Shown here: positions 36,174 to 48,617 of the stretch, in pieces
How the letters are laid out: each line of letters starts with the position of its first letter
Numbering within the stretch: position 1 is the stretch's first letter
From: Tenrec ecaudatus
Lineage: Eukaryota; Chordata; Mammalia; Afrosoricida; Tenrecidae
Length of the DNA stretch: 64,000 bases
Direction: 5' to 3'
Assembly (NCBI RefSeq): GCF_050624435.1
Contig: NC_134546.1
Coordinates: forward strand, 15,337,001-15,401,000
Translations under genes and position numbers: made by a program
The notes under the pieces: generated by a model
What the model was told of the DNA's origin: nothing
Database searches by the model: none
What the model saw: only the letters and a program-made list of their open reading frames with translations

Positions 36174-36352
36174 CTCACTGTCATTGAACTGATACAGCAG
36201 ACAGACTAGAACTGCCCCTGTGGGTTCTGGAAATGTAAATCTCCACATGGACAGAGGGCCTCAGCTTGCTCCCACAGAGATAACGGTGGGTTCGAATCAT
36301 TGAACTTGTCGTCAACAGACCAACTCTTAAACCACTGTACCTCAGGGGCTCT
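36174..36352 (-). repeat. AfroSINE-like SINE
   Basis: Antisense: TCATTGAACTGATACAGCAG, AGAACTGCCCCTGTGGGTTC, GGTGGGTTCGAATCATTGAA (B-box region), TCTTAAACCACTGTACCTCA. Confidence 0.85.
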
Positions 36353-36573
36353 TTTATGCTGGGATGGCAGCCCCAAGTTCAGTGTTTTAATCCAACAAAA
36401 GTTTTCTTCATTGTACCCAAATGCACCACCTTGGGTGATTCTCCCTGCAAAGATGACCACCGAGTGGCCCCCACTTTCACACTCCACCTCCTAATCGCAG
36501 CACCTGGAACAAGAGATTTTTCCAGTCAAAAAGGCAAAGGTAATAGAGAACGTGGAGAGTTAGCTCAGCTTCC

Positions 36574-36715
36574 TGGAGCCCTGGTGGCCTGTCAGCTGAC
36601 TGTTGGACTGCTAACCACAAGGTCCTCCAGGCCTCCATTCTCAGAGAGAAAGCTATGGCTTCTCTGCTCCCATCCAGATGGACAGCCTCAGAATTCCTGT
36701 CTGGGGCAGTTAAAT
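36574..36715 (+). repeat. AfroSINE-like SINE
   Basis: Sense: GGAGCCCTGGTGGCCTGTCA, GTTGGACTGCTAACCACAAG, then a decayed body with GAGAGAAAGCTATGGCTTC. 3' part truncated. Confidence 0.82.
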
Positions 36716-38949
36716 GATTCAGCTTATAGCTGGCATTCATCCCCCTGCTCACAAGCGATTGGCCAGAATGAACCACACAGTCCTGCCCATGGCAGGGGCC
36801 GTGGAAAGTGCCTCTTCACGTGTGCCCAGAACAGAGGAGCACCAGGAACCACACCAGTAGCACAAGTCCCCAAAGAAGGGCGTGGTCCAGAGTTGAGGAA
36901 AAGATCTCAGCAGCCACAGACACTTCTATTTAATGTGCAACGATGAAATTCTCCAAAAGAATGAGAGCAGCCGAGGAATTTCAGGAAGGTGTGTCGCAGA
37001 AACTACAAGTAAGGAAGATCGAGGAGATGTAGTCCACCTCGTGGGTTGTTCAAGAATGGCTGCAGACAAGTACGGGCATGAGATTTGACTTGCTAGGTCA
37101 TTGAAGTCATGGAAGAAATTGGATGAGAATATCCGAGAGCTCTCCCCGCCACTTCTGATCAGCTGCCAGCATCCCTTCCCATGGCCCCACCCTTCTTCCT
37201 TGGTGTGATAGGCGAGTTAGGGGTCCATGTGCTTATCCAAAGCCAGCTCTTACACACTAGCCCTGCTCTCATGTGCACAAGGAGGCCGCTCCAAGGATTC
37301 CCGCTTCTTGCTCCCATCTCCGATTTTTCTGACCTTGCATCATTCCCATCACGATGTAGACTGACGTTCTGTTTCCATCCTATTTACAAGTGAAACGCCT
37401 CCGAACTTCCTTTCCTCCTAAGGCTTTTCTACTCCACTTCCCTCGTTCAAACTTCCTCAGAAGAGTGTCTGTACTTAGTACCTCTCCACTCTTCAAGGTT
37501 TGCAAATAGAGCTTTTGTTGCGGGTTCGTGTAAATGAAGACCACTACAAGGCCCAAGTGGAATTATGTGAAGTCTTTCTCGTATGAGGCTAGCCTGGACT
37601 GCAGGGGACGTTTTAAAAGCAGTGCGCCACCATGCTGCAGCCTTTGGCCCAGGCCTGTCTAGCATTGAGGAAGCAAGCAAGGTGCGGGCGACAGAATGCA
37701 GCAAAAGCAAGTTCAATTTTCTTGCATTATTAGTGGGCGCTATTGACTGAAGTAAAAATAAAGTAGATTTAGGTGAGGTCTTGGGCACCTTGTTTACGAT
37801 CCATCCCTGTAGCTTGTCTTTAGCTAAACCCCCTGGTAAAGGAAAAGGAAACACACCTGTCCTGGGGAGAGTGACTTACCGCCCTTCTCTGATCCGGGGA
37901 GGTGTAGTTTAAACAAGAATTGTGCTAAAGGGCAATTTCAGGCCAGCATCCCAGCTGTGATGCCAACACAACAAAGATGAACGTGGACATAACAAAGGGT
38001 GGTCAGGACAAAGTTCCCTGGGAGGTTCTCCTTAGTGAGAGGAGGGGGGTTTAATTTAGTCTTCTGGTCAATTAAAAAATGAGTGACAGTGCTTGTCTAC
38101 TTCACTTTCACCACCACCTCTCCATCAGAACTGTCATGTCAAGGGCATTGGCTAAAACCTCATGGTGAACTCTCACCTTGACCTTTCAACATCATCTGAA
38201 ACCAGGGGTGACTCCCGCCTCTCTCCATATTTATTCTACCTTCAGGAACAGTGAGTAGTATTGGGGGTATTAGAAGCGAAAGAAGGAAGCCAAAGACCCA
38301 GAGGAGAAACTAACCCACAGGATTAACGTTTCTTTGAACCCTGAGCCCAGAAGAGCTAGATGGTGCCCAGCTTCCCCCACTGACCATTTTGATGAGGAAC
38401 ACAAGGGGTGAGTCCTGATAGAAAGAAAGCAAAATGTGGAACAGCCCCATTGTAAAATCCCAGAGTTACTGGACCAATCGGGAGCAGAGGACCCTTCACA
38501 CTAGCACTCTGACATATTCTTTAAACCTTGAGCCAGAACATCTAGAGAAGCAGGCAGGGTGAACCCACTTTCCCGGATCGCTGGTTAGCAGTGAAGCCCA
38601 GTCCCAACCAGGGAAAGCAGTCCGACTCAGGGACGTCTCAAAAGCAAACAAGGCATTGTTGATTTAGGGGAAAATCTGTGAGAGTCATTTCTCAAGTAGA
38701 ACACAAGATGGAAGTCTCGGAACAAAAGTAGTCCGTACTTTCTGAAACCATAAAACCGTAAGTGCTTCCACCAGCATCTATTATTCGTAAGATTTTAAAT
38801 CTCATTAGATGTGGGCTCAGCAGCTCACACTGGTGCCAACTGTCTGTCTCCCGCCAGGGAAATTCTGCAGCTGACATGTATGCGGGGCTCAGCATGCAGA
38901 CCGCCTTCAGTGGGATGTAACTAGAAAGCCATAACTGAGGATAGGAAAA
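36716..38949. other. Intergenic, nothing firmly recognised
   Basis: The longest open frame here (minus strand, 37447-37854, 135 codons) has no domain that I recognise and is probably fortuitous. An old LTR could hide around 37440-38200, but I cannot define ends. Confidence 0.4.
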
Positions 38950-39842
38950 TTGTCACCAAGATAAAATTTTAAACCATCTTTCTGAATAGATTAAAACCTT
39001 CCTTCTGAAAACAAGATCAAGCAAGTCCCCAATCAAGGTGAAGTATTTAGAAATAAGCAACAATAAGAGTACTATGATTTATAGCACATAAAATGCACTT
39101 GAATGAGAACAGCAAAATCCTTAAAAATGTTTCTATTAGAACACAGATTAAAAATAAATGAGCCAAGCATATTCCTAAAGGAGAGGTCATCCAAATAAAC
39201 CGAAGGGGAACAGCACGGGATTACTAAGGTGAAGCCTTGAACGACCAGAAAAAGCTGTAGACTCAATCAATGAAACACAAAAATAAACTCTTTGAAATGA
39301 CTAATAAAATAGACAAACCAGCTCTTGGCAGAAACAAGCCCATACCGAACTATGATAAATGAAAAGAAGTTAGAAGATTGTTGAAATTTTATACTGAGAT
39401 ATGTACAATTTTATGTCAATAAATCTGTACATCTAGATAAAAGGCACGACTTTCTAGGGGAGGAAATGTAATTCACACAATGTACTTAAAAGATACAAAA
39501 ATCAGCGTGGCAAAATTACTATAGGAGAAAAGGAACATATTCAAAACTTTTTTCCTAAAATAGCACTAGATGGTGATGTTTATATTTGAACTTTATCACA
39601 CTTTTATGCAGTAAATAGTTCTATGCTAAGAACTTTTATATCTTGTGGACAAGCCGGAAAGCTATCCCAACTGGTATTTTAAAACAAACAGAGATAATCT
39701 CACTGATCAACATAGATCTAAAAATCCCAAATTACTCAGCGCCAGCAGTACATTACGATACTCTGACCCAGCAGAATTCCTGCTGGGAGTACAAAAGAAG
39801 TTCAATATCAGTGAATGTATTCATGTTCCAAATTTACTGCTA

Positions 39843-40020
39843 TATAGTTGATTCTCATTCATGGTGACCCTCTAGGTCAGGGTAGAATTGTCCCTGTGGG
39901 TTTCTGAGGCTGTCAATCTTTACTGGAGCAGAAAGTCTCATCTCTCTCCCAAGGAATGGTTGATGGATTTGAACTGCCAACCTGTGTTTAGCATATTCAT
40001 CACACCACCAAGGCTCCTTA
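39843..40020 (-). repeat. AfroSINE-like SINE in L1
   Basis: Antisense: AGTTGATTCTCATTCATGGTG, GGTAGAATTGTCCCTGTGGG (split quotes), GGATTTGAACTGCCAACC, and the head ACCACCAAGGCTCCTT at its right end. Confidence 0.87.
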
Positions 40021-40346
40021 TAATTCATGTAAGCCACGATGTTAACACGTGAAAGGTGGATCCCTTCACATGACCTCATGAGATGCAAAAAAATGTTGAT
40101 AATTCAACTGAGAAATGAACACAAAAAAACATTTGGTAAACGAGTAGTAGACTGAAACTGTTCATTTGAAGAGAGTATTTATTAGATAGAAATCTGCAAT
40201 CAACACTGAAGTTCATGGGGAAATGAGAAGGATTCCCACTGAAATCTGAAGCAAGGCAAAGATGCTCACTATCACCTCTGCTACCACCTCTATTGTTTTA
40301 TACCGTTTCCAAGGTGACCAAGGAAGTAATAGTCAAACATTGGATA

Positions 40347-40546
40347 CTCATTGCCATCGAGTTGATTCTGACTCAGGGCAGAGTGAGCCAAAATACAGAG
40401 TAGAACTGCCCCTGTGGGTTTCCAAAGTTATAACTCTTTTGGAGAGTAGAGAGCCTCCTCTTTCTCCCACTGAGATGTTGTGGTTTCAAACTGCTGAGTT
40501 TGTAGTTAGCAGCCCAATAAGTAACCACTACACCATCAGAGATCCT
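40347..40546 (-). repeat. AfroSINE-like SINE in L1
   Basis: Antisense and well preserved: CATTGCCATCGAGTTGATTC, AGAACTGCCCCTGTGGGTTT, TGGTTTCAAACTGCTGAG, TAGTTAGCAGCCC, ACCACTACACCATCAGAG. A short extra segment (GGGCAGAGTGAGCC) is present near 40376. Confidence 0.88.
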
Positions 40547-41106
40547 ACATATTGAATGGGGAGGTCTACCCTGCTATCAAATGCAATATGTTTGGCTACT
40601 TAGGAAACACAAAAATGTGAACTTAAAAATATGACCTTAATATTAAAATATTACATTCACTAGATACAAAGTCACCTACAATTAATATTTCCCTTCTACA
40701 TGAAAAGTAACCCATTAGAAAAAATGTAACAAATACAGATCTTATTAAGCAAAGCAACAAAACCAATGTGACTAGTAATAAACCAATTGGGACAATTTGA
40801 AATTAATAATTATTCTGAAAAATCAAATTCATGTGGATTAAAGAACACATGGAAAATTAAAATATTAAAAGGAAACAGAATGTCTCTAATGTAAGGTTGG
40901 AGAGAACTCCTTCTATGTAAAACTCAGATCCCTGAGTCTGTAAAGAAGAAAGTTGACGTATTTCACTCATAAAAAATAAACTTTAAAAATGAAGCAATTG
41001 ATTAGGAGAAAAAATTTACAGTGCGTGTAATGTATACATACAAATAGTTCCTGTGAACAATGTTTTTTAAAATGGTAAGAGACATGAGCAAGCAATTCAT
41101 AAGCTA

Positions 41107-41525
41107 GTTTGCCAATGTTAGGTGCCATTGAGTTGGTTCGGACTCAAAGCGACGTATCCAACAAAGCAAAACGCCACCCAGCTCCCCCGCCTCCCTCACA
41201 ATTGTCTTCATGTTTGAGCCCATTGTTGTGGTCACTGTGTCGATCAATTTTGTCTAGGGTCTTCCTCTTGTTCACTGCCTCTCCACTTTACCCAGCACGA
41301 TGTCCTTCGTGAGGGAGTGGTTTCTCCTCATAGCATGTCCAAAGTACACGAGACGCCGCCGCACCATCCTTGCTTCTAAGGAGCATTCTGGCTGTATGTC
41401 CCAAGATCTGTCTTGTAAGATGTTTGTTAGTCCATCTGTGAAAACATGTTCTATCTCGCCGCCCGTGTATCTTCTCATTGTACTTCCTTAATCTGTGTGC
41501 TGAACAGGCCTCAGAAAGGCTCACT
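41107..41525 (-). mobile_element. RTE LINE 3' end
   Basis: Antisense: GTTAGGTGCCATTGAGTTGG at the 3' tail, GTCTAGGGTCTTCCTCTTG, CATAGCATGTCCAAAGTACA, TTGCTTCTAAGGAGCATTC. It abuts, tail outward, a second RTE copy in sense orientation. Confidence 0.82.
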
Positions 41526-41526
41526 T

Positions 41527-43185
41527 TTACAAAGGAGAATGTCTTATCAGGATTGAAGGAAGGCTTATTAACAACCTGCTATAATGTATGCAGATGATAC
41601 AACCTTGCATGCTGAAAGGGAGGAGGATTTGAAGCACTTGCTGATGAAGACCAAGAGTTACAGTCTTCAGTGTGGATGACGACTCAATGTACAGAAGACC
41701 CAAATCCTCACAACTGTACCAATAGGTAGCATCAGGATAAACAGAAAAGATTGAAGTTGTCAAGGATTTTGTCTGGCTTGGATCCACAATCAATGCTCAT
41801 GGAAACAGCAGTCAAGCGCTCAAAAGGCCCCTTGCATTGGGTCAACCTGCTGCACAAGACCTCTTTAAAGTGTTGAAAAGCAAGGATGTTACTTTGATGC
41901 TACTTTGTTGCACACGAACACCTGCCAAGTCCTGGTATTTTCAATTTCCTCATAAGCATATGAAAGTTGGACATTGAATGAGGATGACCAAAGAAGAGTT
42001 GATGCATTTGAATTATAGGGTTGGTGAAGAATCTTGAAGTACTGTGGACTGCCAAAAGAACAGGCAACCCTGCTTTGGAAGAGGTACAGCCAGAGTGCTC
42101 CTAGAAGCAAGGAGGCAAGACCTCATTATGTCATGCTCTTTGGACATGTTGTCAGGGGAGACCAGTCCCTGGGAAAGGGCATCATGCTTGGCTAAGTAGA
42201 GGGGCAGTGAAAAAGAGGAAGGCCCTCAACAAGACAGATTGACACAGTGGCTGCAAGAATGGGGCCAAACATGAAAACATGTTGAGGACAACACAGGACG
42301 GGGCAGTGTGGTGAAGAAAGCTGATGGTGCCCGGCTAGCAAAAGATATAGCATCTGGGGTCCTAAAGGGTGGAAGACAAACAAGTGGACATCTAATTTAG
42401 AAACAACAAAGCCCACATAGAAGAAGCACACCAGCCTGTAAGATCACAAGGTGTTCAAGGGATCAGGCATCAAAGACAAAAAGAATTATAGCATTGTGAA
42501 TGAGGGGGAGTGTGGAGTGTGGACCCAAAGCCCATCTGTGGGAATTGGACATCCACCTGCAAAAGGGCCGCTGGAAGGAGACGAGCAAGTCAGGTGCCGT
42601 GCAGCAATAATGAAACATACAAATTTCCTCTAGTTCTTGAAGGTCCCACCCACCCGCCACTATCATGATCTCAATTCCACCTTACAAATCCGGCTGGACC
42701 GGAGGATGTACACTGGTACAGATAGGAACTGGAAACACAGGGAATCCAGGACAGATGAACCCCTCAGGACCAGTGGTGAAAGTGGTGATACCAGGAGGGT
42801 GGAGGGAGGGTAAGGGAAAAAGTGGGAACAGATTACAAGGATCTACATATCACCTCCTTCCTGGGGCATGGACAGCAGAGAAGTGGGTGAAGGATATGAC
42901 AAAATAATAATTGATAAATTATGAAGGGTTCATAGGAGAGGGAGGAGGGGGGAGGGAGGGGAAAACATGAGGAGCTGGTACCAAGGACTCAAGTAGAAAG
43001 AAAATGTTTTGAGAATGATGAGAGAAACAAATGTACAAAAGTGGATGTATGTATGGATTGTGGTAAGAGTTGTATGAGCCCCCAATAAAATGATTTAAAA
43101 ATAAATAAATGCTAACTTAAAAAAAGAGTCTCTATGAATCTGAACCTACCCTACAACTCTAAGGCACCGAACAACAACAATAACA
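41527..43185 (+). mobile_element. RTE LINE 3' half, interrupted by an L1-like element
   Basis: Sense RTE from AGGATTGAAGGAAGGCTTAT and AATGTATGCAGATGATACAA (encoding the YADD-like reverse-transcriptase core) through GATTGAAGTTGTCAAGGATT to GGACGGGGCAGTG at 42306. Its tail resumes after the inserted element at about 43127 (CTCTATGAATCTGAACC, then GGCACCGAACAACAACAA). The frame is broken by stops. Confidence 0.82.
42307..43110 (+). mobile_element. L1-like retroelement 3' end
   Basis: Sense copy from GTGAAGAAAGCTGATGGTGC to AGAGTTGTATGAGCCCCC, AATAAAATGATTT and an A-rich tail. It has a single copy of the module that is duplicated at 20162-20640. Inserted in an RTE copy, with a small loss of RTE sequence at the junction. 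Confidence 0.85.
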
Positions 43186-44577
43186 TGAAAATAAAATGTG
43201 TGTAACGTGAACATGAGGATTGGTCCGTTTTCATGACCACTCCTCTAGCTACAAAGATGAGCCATCTCTGAAGTAGCAGCAGAGGGAGGAAATCTAGGCC
43301 CATGAGAAGAGCATTTTCCAGATCTCAGACTGTGCACGTGGGGACCAGAGGCACCAGAGACTGACACAAACACTATGGGACAGAACAACAGGAGCAGCTC
43401 AGAGACGGTGGGGTTGTGAGACAGAATGACAGGCTGGTTTCCTGGCCCACAGAGAGAGAGGCCAAGGGACTGTGTGGCTGAGAGGCTAAGGACCAGAGAG
43501 AGACTTGACTGCTGACTGATGAAGGAGAGGTGTTACTGTGAACCAATGAGTGTCCTTCCTTGTTACTAATCCTCACGTTCAGCCACCTATTACCTTCCCT
43601 AGTAAGCCCCCCAATTGTGAGTATTGTCTGTGCGTTCTGGGTGGTCATTGCAGTGAATTCTGGAACCTAACGCAGAGATAGAGAGTACTGGGAACGCTGG
43701 TTAATGTCCAGGTAAGTAAAGAAGAATGGCTCCGAGAGGCATGTCTCACCCCTCTCTCATGGCAAGAGAGAAGCCAGAAGAGGTCGGATATGGCCACCTC
43801 ACTCCATTTACTGCCAAGGGCAATACAGGACAACCACACAGTGCTGCATCACTACCTTTCATTCCTGAAGGCGTCTTCTCACTTTCCCCTGGCATTCCGT
43901 GCCACTGTCAGCATCCATCGGGAGCATCAAGTGATCCCCGACTCTTCCATGTCTCAGTGCTTGGATTCCGCCACATGGATTCTGCCACTTGGATTCCGCC
44001 ATTATTGCTCAGGAGGTGGATACCCAGGGATCTTATTATAGTCTACATATTAAATCTGAGGCAATAAAAAGCCCAGAGGTGTTCATCTTATGGAAAAGGT
44101 CACTGGAGAAGGTCCTTTTTTTGTTTGAGAGATAAATGTGTTGCTCCCAATCTGAGATTAAACAAACCATGTCGAGCATCATTGATTACATTGTTGGAGT
44201 TGTATAATTTCCTTTGACGGTGTTGATAACTAAGTGTTAATTGACCGGAGATAAAAGTGTATTGCTCAGAATGTCTAATTAATACCCAAAGACCCATCTG
44301 TTTGTTTTCTTCTCAGAATCATCCCTTGTTATTTCTGATTAATTGCTGCTATTTCAAGATGGTTTTAATCATCCATGCCTAAATATTAACCAGGCCAACG
44401 GATCAAGGGACGAATCTTTGGTGATTTAAGAGTGTACTTGTCTGTAAAATAAACAAGTGTGTGGAGTTGGCAATCTCTTTTCTGCCCCCAATTTTTTTTC
44501 ATTTCAAATGGGCACTCTGTCTGCAGCCCCCTTAGAAAAGTAAACGGCATTAGCTCGTCACATAGGAAACTGGGAGG
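43186..44577. other. Intergenic, possible old LTR remnant
   Basis: The words AAGCCCCCCAATTGTGAG and GTGTGCGTTCTGGGTGGTC-like sequence near 43603-43650, followed by GGAACCTAACGCAGAG, resemble the 3' end of an old mammalian LTR, but I cannot bound it. A short 14-bp unit (GGATTCYGCCAC.T) is repeated three times at 43965-44007. No gene is supported. Confidence 0.4.
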
Positions 44578-44910
44578 GTGGGTTGGAAAGAGAGAACCGA
44601 TTACAAGGATCTACATGTGACCTCCTCCCTGGGGGACGGACAACAGAAAAGGGGTGAAGGGAGACGTCAGACAGGGCAAGATATGACAAAATAATAATTT
44701 ATAAATTATCAGGGGCTTGTGAGGGAGGGGGAGTGGGGAGGGAGGGGGAAAAAGGACCTAATGCAAAGGACTTAAGTGGAGAGCAAATGCTTTGAAAATG
44801 ATGAGGGCAAAGAATATACAGATGTGCTTTACACAATTGATATATGTATGGATTGTGATAAGAGTTGTATGAGTCCCTAATAAAATGTTTTTTAAATAAA
44901 TAAATAAAAG
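44578..44910 (+). mobile_element. L1-like retroelement, short 3' end
   Basis: Sense: GATTACAAGGATCTACATGT, ATAATTTATAAATTATCAGG, GTATGGATTGTGATAAGAG, TTGTATGAGTCCCTAATAAA, and an A-rich tail. 5' truncated to about 330 bp. Confidence 0.85.
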
Positions 44911-45397
44911 AAAATAGTTGTACCCATTAAAAAATAAAAAAGAGTGATGATCTTGACCAGATCAGAATTCCAGTGTAAAGTTTATGAGTCTCCCTGAATC
45001 TGCACTTGACATTCTCACACTGACACCACTGTCACTGTAAAGAACATTGGACATTTACATGGTAGACACTCAGGCTGGCAAATCATGATAACTCCAGATC
45101 TCTACGGTCTAACCCGACCTGTCTGCCCTCAGGGTGGACCCTGACCCCAGCGAGGCCAGGCAGGTGTTCTTCCTTGGAAATCTGTGCTGAATCATGACAG
45201 GAACCTGGAGTCAGAGCTGTGGCCACTACCCTTGCAGGGCTCTAGAAGCAGCCTGCCCGTCTTTGTTGATGTCTCAGGGCCATTTCCATGTGGAGGCTGC
45301 ACTACCCATCTCTTGACTAGAAGAACTACGCCAGGATCATCTTTTAAAATTTCCCTTAAACTCACCAAAAGAAGAGAGGGAAAAAATCCCACCTTTC

Positions 45398-45586
45398 TGC
45401 CATGGAGTCAATCCCGACTAGAGTGACCCTAGAGGAGAGAGCAGAACTGCCCCTGGGGGTTTCCAAGATGGTAACTCTTTATACCAGTAGAAAGCCTTGC
45501 CTTTCTCCCAAGGAATGGCTGGTGGTTTTGAACTGTGACCTTGTGGTTAATAGCCCAGTGCTTAACCACCACACTACCAGGCCCTT
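45398..45586 (-). repeat. AfroSINE-like SINE
   Basis: Antisense: CTGCCATGGAGTCAATCCCG, CCCCTGGGGGTTTCCAAGAT, GGTGGTTTTGAACTGTGACC, TTAACCACCACACTACCAGG. Confidence 0.9.
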
Positions 45587-45643
45587 AAACTAGTCTGAAT
45601 TTATTTCCATTGGATATAGCAAGAAAAGAGAACATTCACATTT

Positions 45644-46184
45644 TGTGTGAGCCTGGGATCTCTAGAGAAGCAAACTCAGTGATTCTTATATGTGTATTTG
45701 TATAGAAAGGTTTCTATCAAGAGATGGTTGACACTGGAACAGAAATGGGTAAGTACAGTCCAGTGCAAGTCTGTCAGTCAGGTGTAAGCTGACGGCTTCT
45801 GACTGTTGTAGCTGCAGGGGCCAGGAAGACCAGTGGCTGACAGATACCACTCTGAAGAAACCTGAGGTCAGCCGAAAGCATTAAAAGTCTGTAGTCCACT
45901 GATGGCTCCTGGGATTGGTAGGCAATCCAACAAGAGGTTGACAAATTCAACAGCAGGAGTCAGCTAGCTTCCACACAGTAATCATTTATACTAAGAACAG
46001 GGTCTGGCCACCTACTGAATGAAATCTCCTTCCATCGTGTCAAGGCCTCATGAGACCAGATTAAGGAGGTCTGTTCTCCCGCAGCTGCTTGGCTGCTTCA
46101 CAGAAGATCCCATCGTGGAGACGACCACACTGGGTTAGATCATACCGTGGGAGAAGCCTGGATGGTTACATACAATCTATCACA
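45644..46184 (+). mobile_element. Probable solo LTR, ERVL/MaLR-like
   Basis: Starts TGTGTGAGCCTGGGATCTCT and ends TACATACAATCTATCACA over 541 bp. The start resembles the LTRs at 13810 and 9797 (TGTGTTAR...GGGW...CTAGAGAA). Flanks CATTT and CCTTC agree at only 3 of 5 positions, so the insertion is either old or misbounded. Confidence 0.55.
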
Positions 46185-46206
46185 CCTTCCAACAAAAGAG
46201 GGGTTA

Positions 46207-46402
46207 TTGTGCTGAGTTGATTCCAACTCATAGCAACCGTTTAGGACAGAGCAGAAGTGGCCCATAAGGTTTCCAAGACTGTGACTCTCTATAGGAGCAG
46301 CCAGCTTTATCTTCCTCCTCCCTAGGAGCAGCTGCCAGGTTTGAACTGCTGACCTGTGGTTCTCAGCCAGGCACTTACACTCACCGAGTCGCCAGGGCTC
46401 CT
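46207..46402 (-). repeat. AfroSINE-like SINE
   Basis: Antisense: GCTGAGTTGATTCCAACTCA, AAGGTTTCCAAGACTGTGAC, CCAGGTTTGAACTGCTGACC, and the head GTCGCCAGGGCTCCTT. Confidence 0.9.
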
Positions 46403-46862
46403 TGAATTTTTACACGAAGCCATCAATGAAGAGGAAGCTACGCCATCAGCACCACCATTTTCAGGTAAGTAAGGACCGGCTAGTCAGTAGTGGTATGAGC
46501 TTTCTTTTCCGGTCCCTTCTCCAACAGGTGGATATGAAGGAGGCAGACTGAGGTTAAGATGTTGACAAGTCCATGTTCGTCTTTTAGAACATCTTACGTG
46601 GTACTGGAATATGAAAACGTGGCATTTTGCCAAATAATGACTCTGAGTTCATTCCGTGATACAGATGAGATTTCAGTTCTTCCTGGACTTGAGTATCTAC
46701 AGGGACGTCTTGGAGGAAAATAGCTCTTGTGAGTCTTCAGCCCTCAGTTTGAGAATTGTTGTATCACATTACGTATATTAGGAGTATTAAGACCTGAGGA
46801 TCGCTTCAAACTGCAGCAGCTGGAAGCAAACTGGCAGGTTAAATGCCTTTTGTAGGACAATT

Positions 46863-47040
46863 GGGCTCCCTGGGGGCTGCAAATGATTGGCCGTGAGCCA
46901 GAAGGTTTGAAGTTCAAGTCTACCCCAGAGGTGCCTCAGCAGAAAGGTATGACAGTCTACTTCCCCCTAAATCACCAGGTGCAAACCTTACGGAACCGAG
47001 TTCAGAAGTTGGGGCTGGCCTGACAGCAAGTGGTTGGTTT
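46863..47040 (+). repeat. AfroSINE-like SINE, variant body
   Basis: Sense: GGGCTCCCTGGGGGCTGC, GAAGGTTTGAAGTTCAAGTC (B-box region), then the variant body CAGAGGTGCCTCAGCAGAAA and TACTTCCCCCTAAATCACC. Differs from the majority subfamily. Confidence 0.78.
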
Positions 47041-47518
47041 GTAGGAAAGGAAACACCCCCCTCAACAACCGACGCCACCTGGCAGGCAGTGGGGGGACAC
47101 ATCACATCAGTCCTTCCTCAAGGTGGTGCTGGAATGCAGAGTACAGGCAACTGGGGCTGAGCAGGACCCTGCAGACGAGACTGTCCCTCAGGGAAACTGC
47201 TTTTCACTGTAGGACCAAAGTAGGGATTGTAAAGAGGATGGGTCAGCCACCTAAACTGTCTCTCTAGCCGGATCTCCATGCATCATGTGCTGCTGGTGGT
47301 CCCGGAGAGAGTGGGTGCTGTGCAGGAATGGAGGCCAGGGGATGGCTCAGAGCCCCCGTGTGGACCTTTCAAGGGCACAGATGTTGCTTTGAAATACTAG
47401 GCAAATCCAGGGCGGTTTGCGAAACAAAATCAAGGGACTCTAGTTTATTGTAACTCATTCAAGAAAAGAAAATTCATCGGTATTTAACGGTACTATCACC
47501 ACTATTACAAATAATATT

Positions 47519-47556
47519 GTGTGTTTGTGTGTGTGTGTGTGTGTGTGCGCGCGTGC
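47519..47556. repeat. (GT)n microsatellite
   Basis: About 38 bp of alternating GT with a GC-alternating end (GCGCGCGTGCGC), a sequence prone to Z-DNA. Confidence 0.9.
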
Positions 47557-47639
47557 GCATGCTTAGGAAGCCCTAGAAAACGTACAGGAGTTGTTTTTAA
47601 CCTTATTTTCCACTGCCCACCCCGACACTATTCTATATA

Positions 47640-48120
47640 TATATTTTGGATGTTGCCTCCTCTGCTTCCCACAAGCTAACACAAGTCTACCTTCTGGTGT
47701 GTGACTCCCGTCCCTTCCCTCTTGGCCTGGTAACCTTCACAGAATGGTTCTTTCAGTGTGATGACCTTGTCTTGCCTCGGTCTAGCACTGACCTCACGCA
47801 GCACTTGTTCCGCTGCGCTGGTCTGCCTTCACTCAGCACACGTCCTCTGTGGCCGTCTGTCAGACCGTTCATGCGGGGCCAGCATGACGTAACGCTGTGC
47901 AGTGTTCCACTGTGGGAATGCACCACAGCGCGGTGACCCATCCTTCCAGTGCTTCCCATTCAGGATATTTCCGTGGCGCAAAGTATAAAGCGTGTGGGCA
48001 TGAACGTGGAGACACATGCATCTCTTGGTGCCCTGGCTCTTTATTTCGCTAGGAGGTGGACCAAGTCTGGGAATGACTGCATCATCTGGTATTTCTGTTT
48101 CCAGCGGCTTCAGGAAGGGC
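47640..48120 (-). mobile_element. Very old L1 3' fragment
   Basis: Decayed reversed L1 layout near 47950-48090: CTTCCCATTCAGGATATTTC, AAGCGTGTGGGCATGAACGT, ACACATGCATCTCTTGGTG, AGTCTGGGAATGACTGC. The correspondence is positional and weak. Confidence 0.4.
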
Positions 48121-48617
48121 CATCCCCCAAAGCCGGCAGGTGGACCCCAGCGGCTACTCACTCTGGAAGACAGAGGAGGCACGCTGGCTCAGACACAATG
48201 GCAGTGGCCGATTGCAAGCATGTCTTCGCATGTCTGTGGGCCACCTGGAAATGTTCCTTCATGGTGCCCATGTCCTCAGTCCCGCATTTAATTTGCTTGT
48301 CATTTCGCTGTGACGGCATGAACGTTTTTGACGAGTCCCTTATCTAACATTAACGTGCCTTTACCAGTTCCCCCAACTCAGTGTAAGGGTTCTGCTCTTA
48401 TCCTTCCGATACAATCTTTTGATGAACCCAACTGTCTAATTTTGGGGGACCCCAGTCACCTAGTTTGTTTCCCGCTGCTTTCACCGCTGCACCACCAGCA
48501 CTCCTATCACCTTGTGGCAAATAACCAGCCTTCCCAGATGATATAGACTCACAGACATTCAGATGGCCCTTTGTTTACCTGTGACAAGACCAGACACACA
48601 CAAACGCAAACATATTT

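Larger units (their letters stand above)
38950..41105 (+). mobile_element. Degenerate L1 ORF2, interrupted by two SINEs
   Basis: A-rich sense strand with L1 ORF2 landmarks: AAACCAGCTCTTGGCAGAAAC near 39315, ACGATACTCTGACCCAGCAG near 39757 in a decayed 3' part, CACTGAAATCTGAAGCAAGG and AAAGATGCTCACTATCACC near 40240-40275. Many stops. SINEs at 39843-40020 and 40347-40546 are nested in it. Confidence 0.65.

Noticed and set aside
36356-36946. 196-codon plus-strand open frame as a gene
   Set aside because: It runs across two SINEs of opposite orientation and has no domain; repeat-derived.
37447-37854. 135-codon minus-strand open frame as a gene
   Set aside because: No recognisable domain, no splice or promoter context, and composition like the surrounding intergenic DNA. 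It is probably fortuitous.
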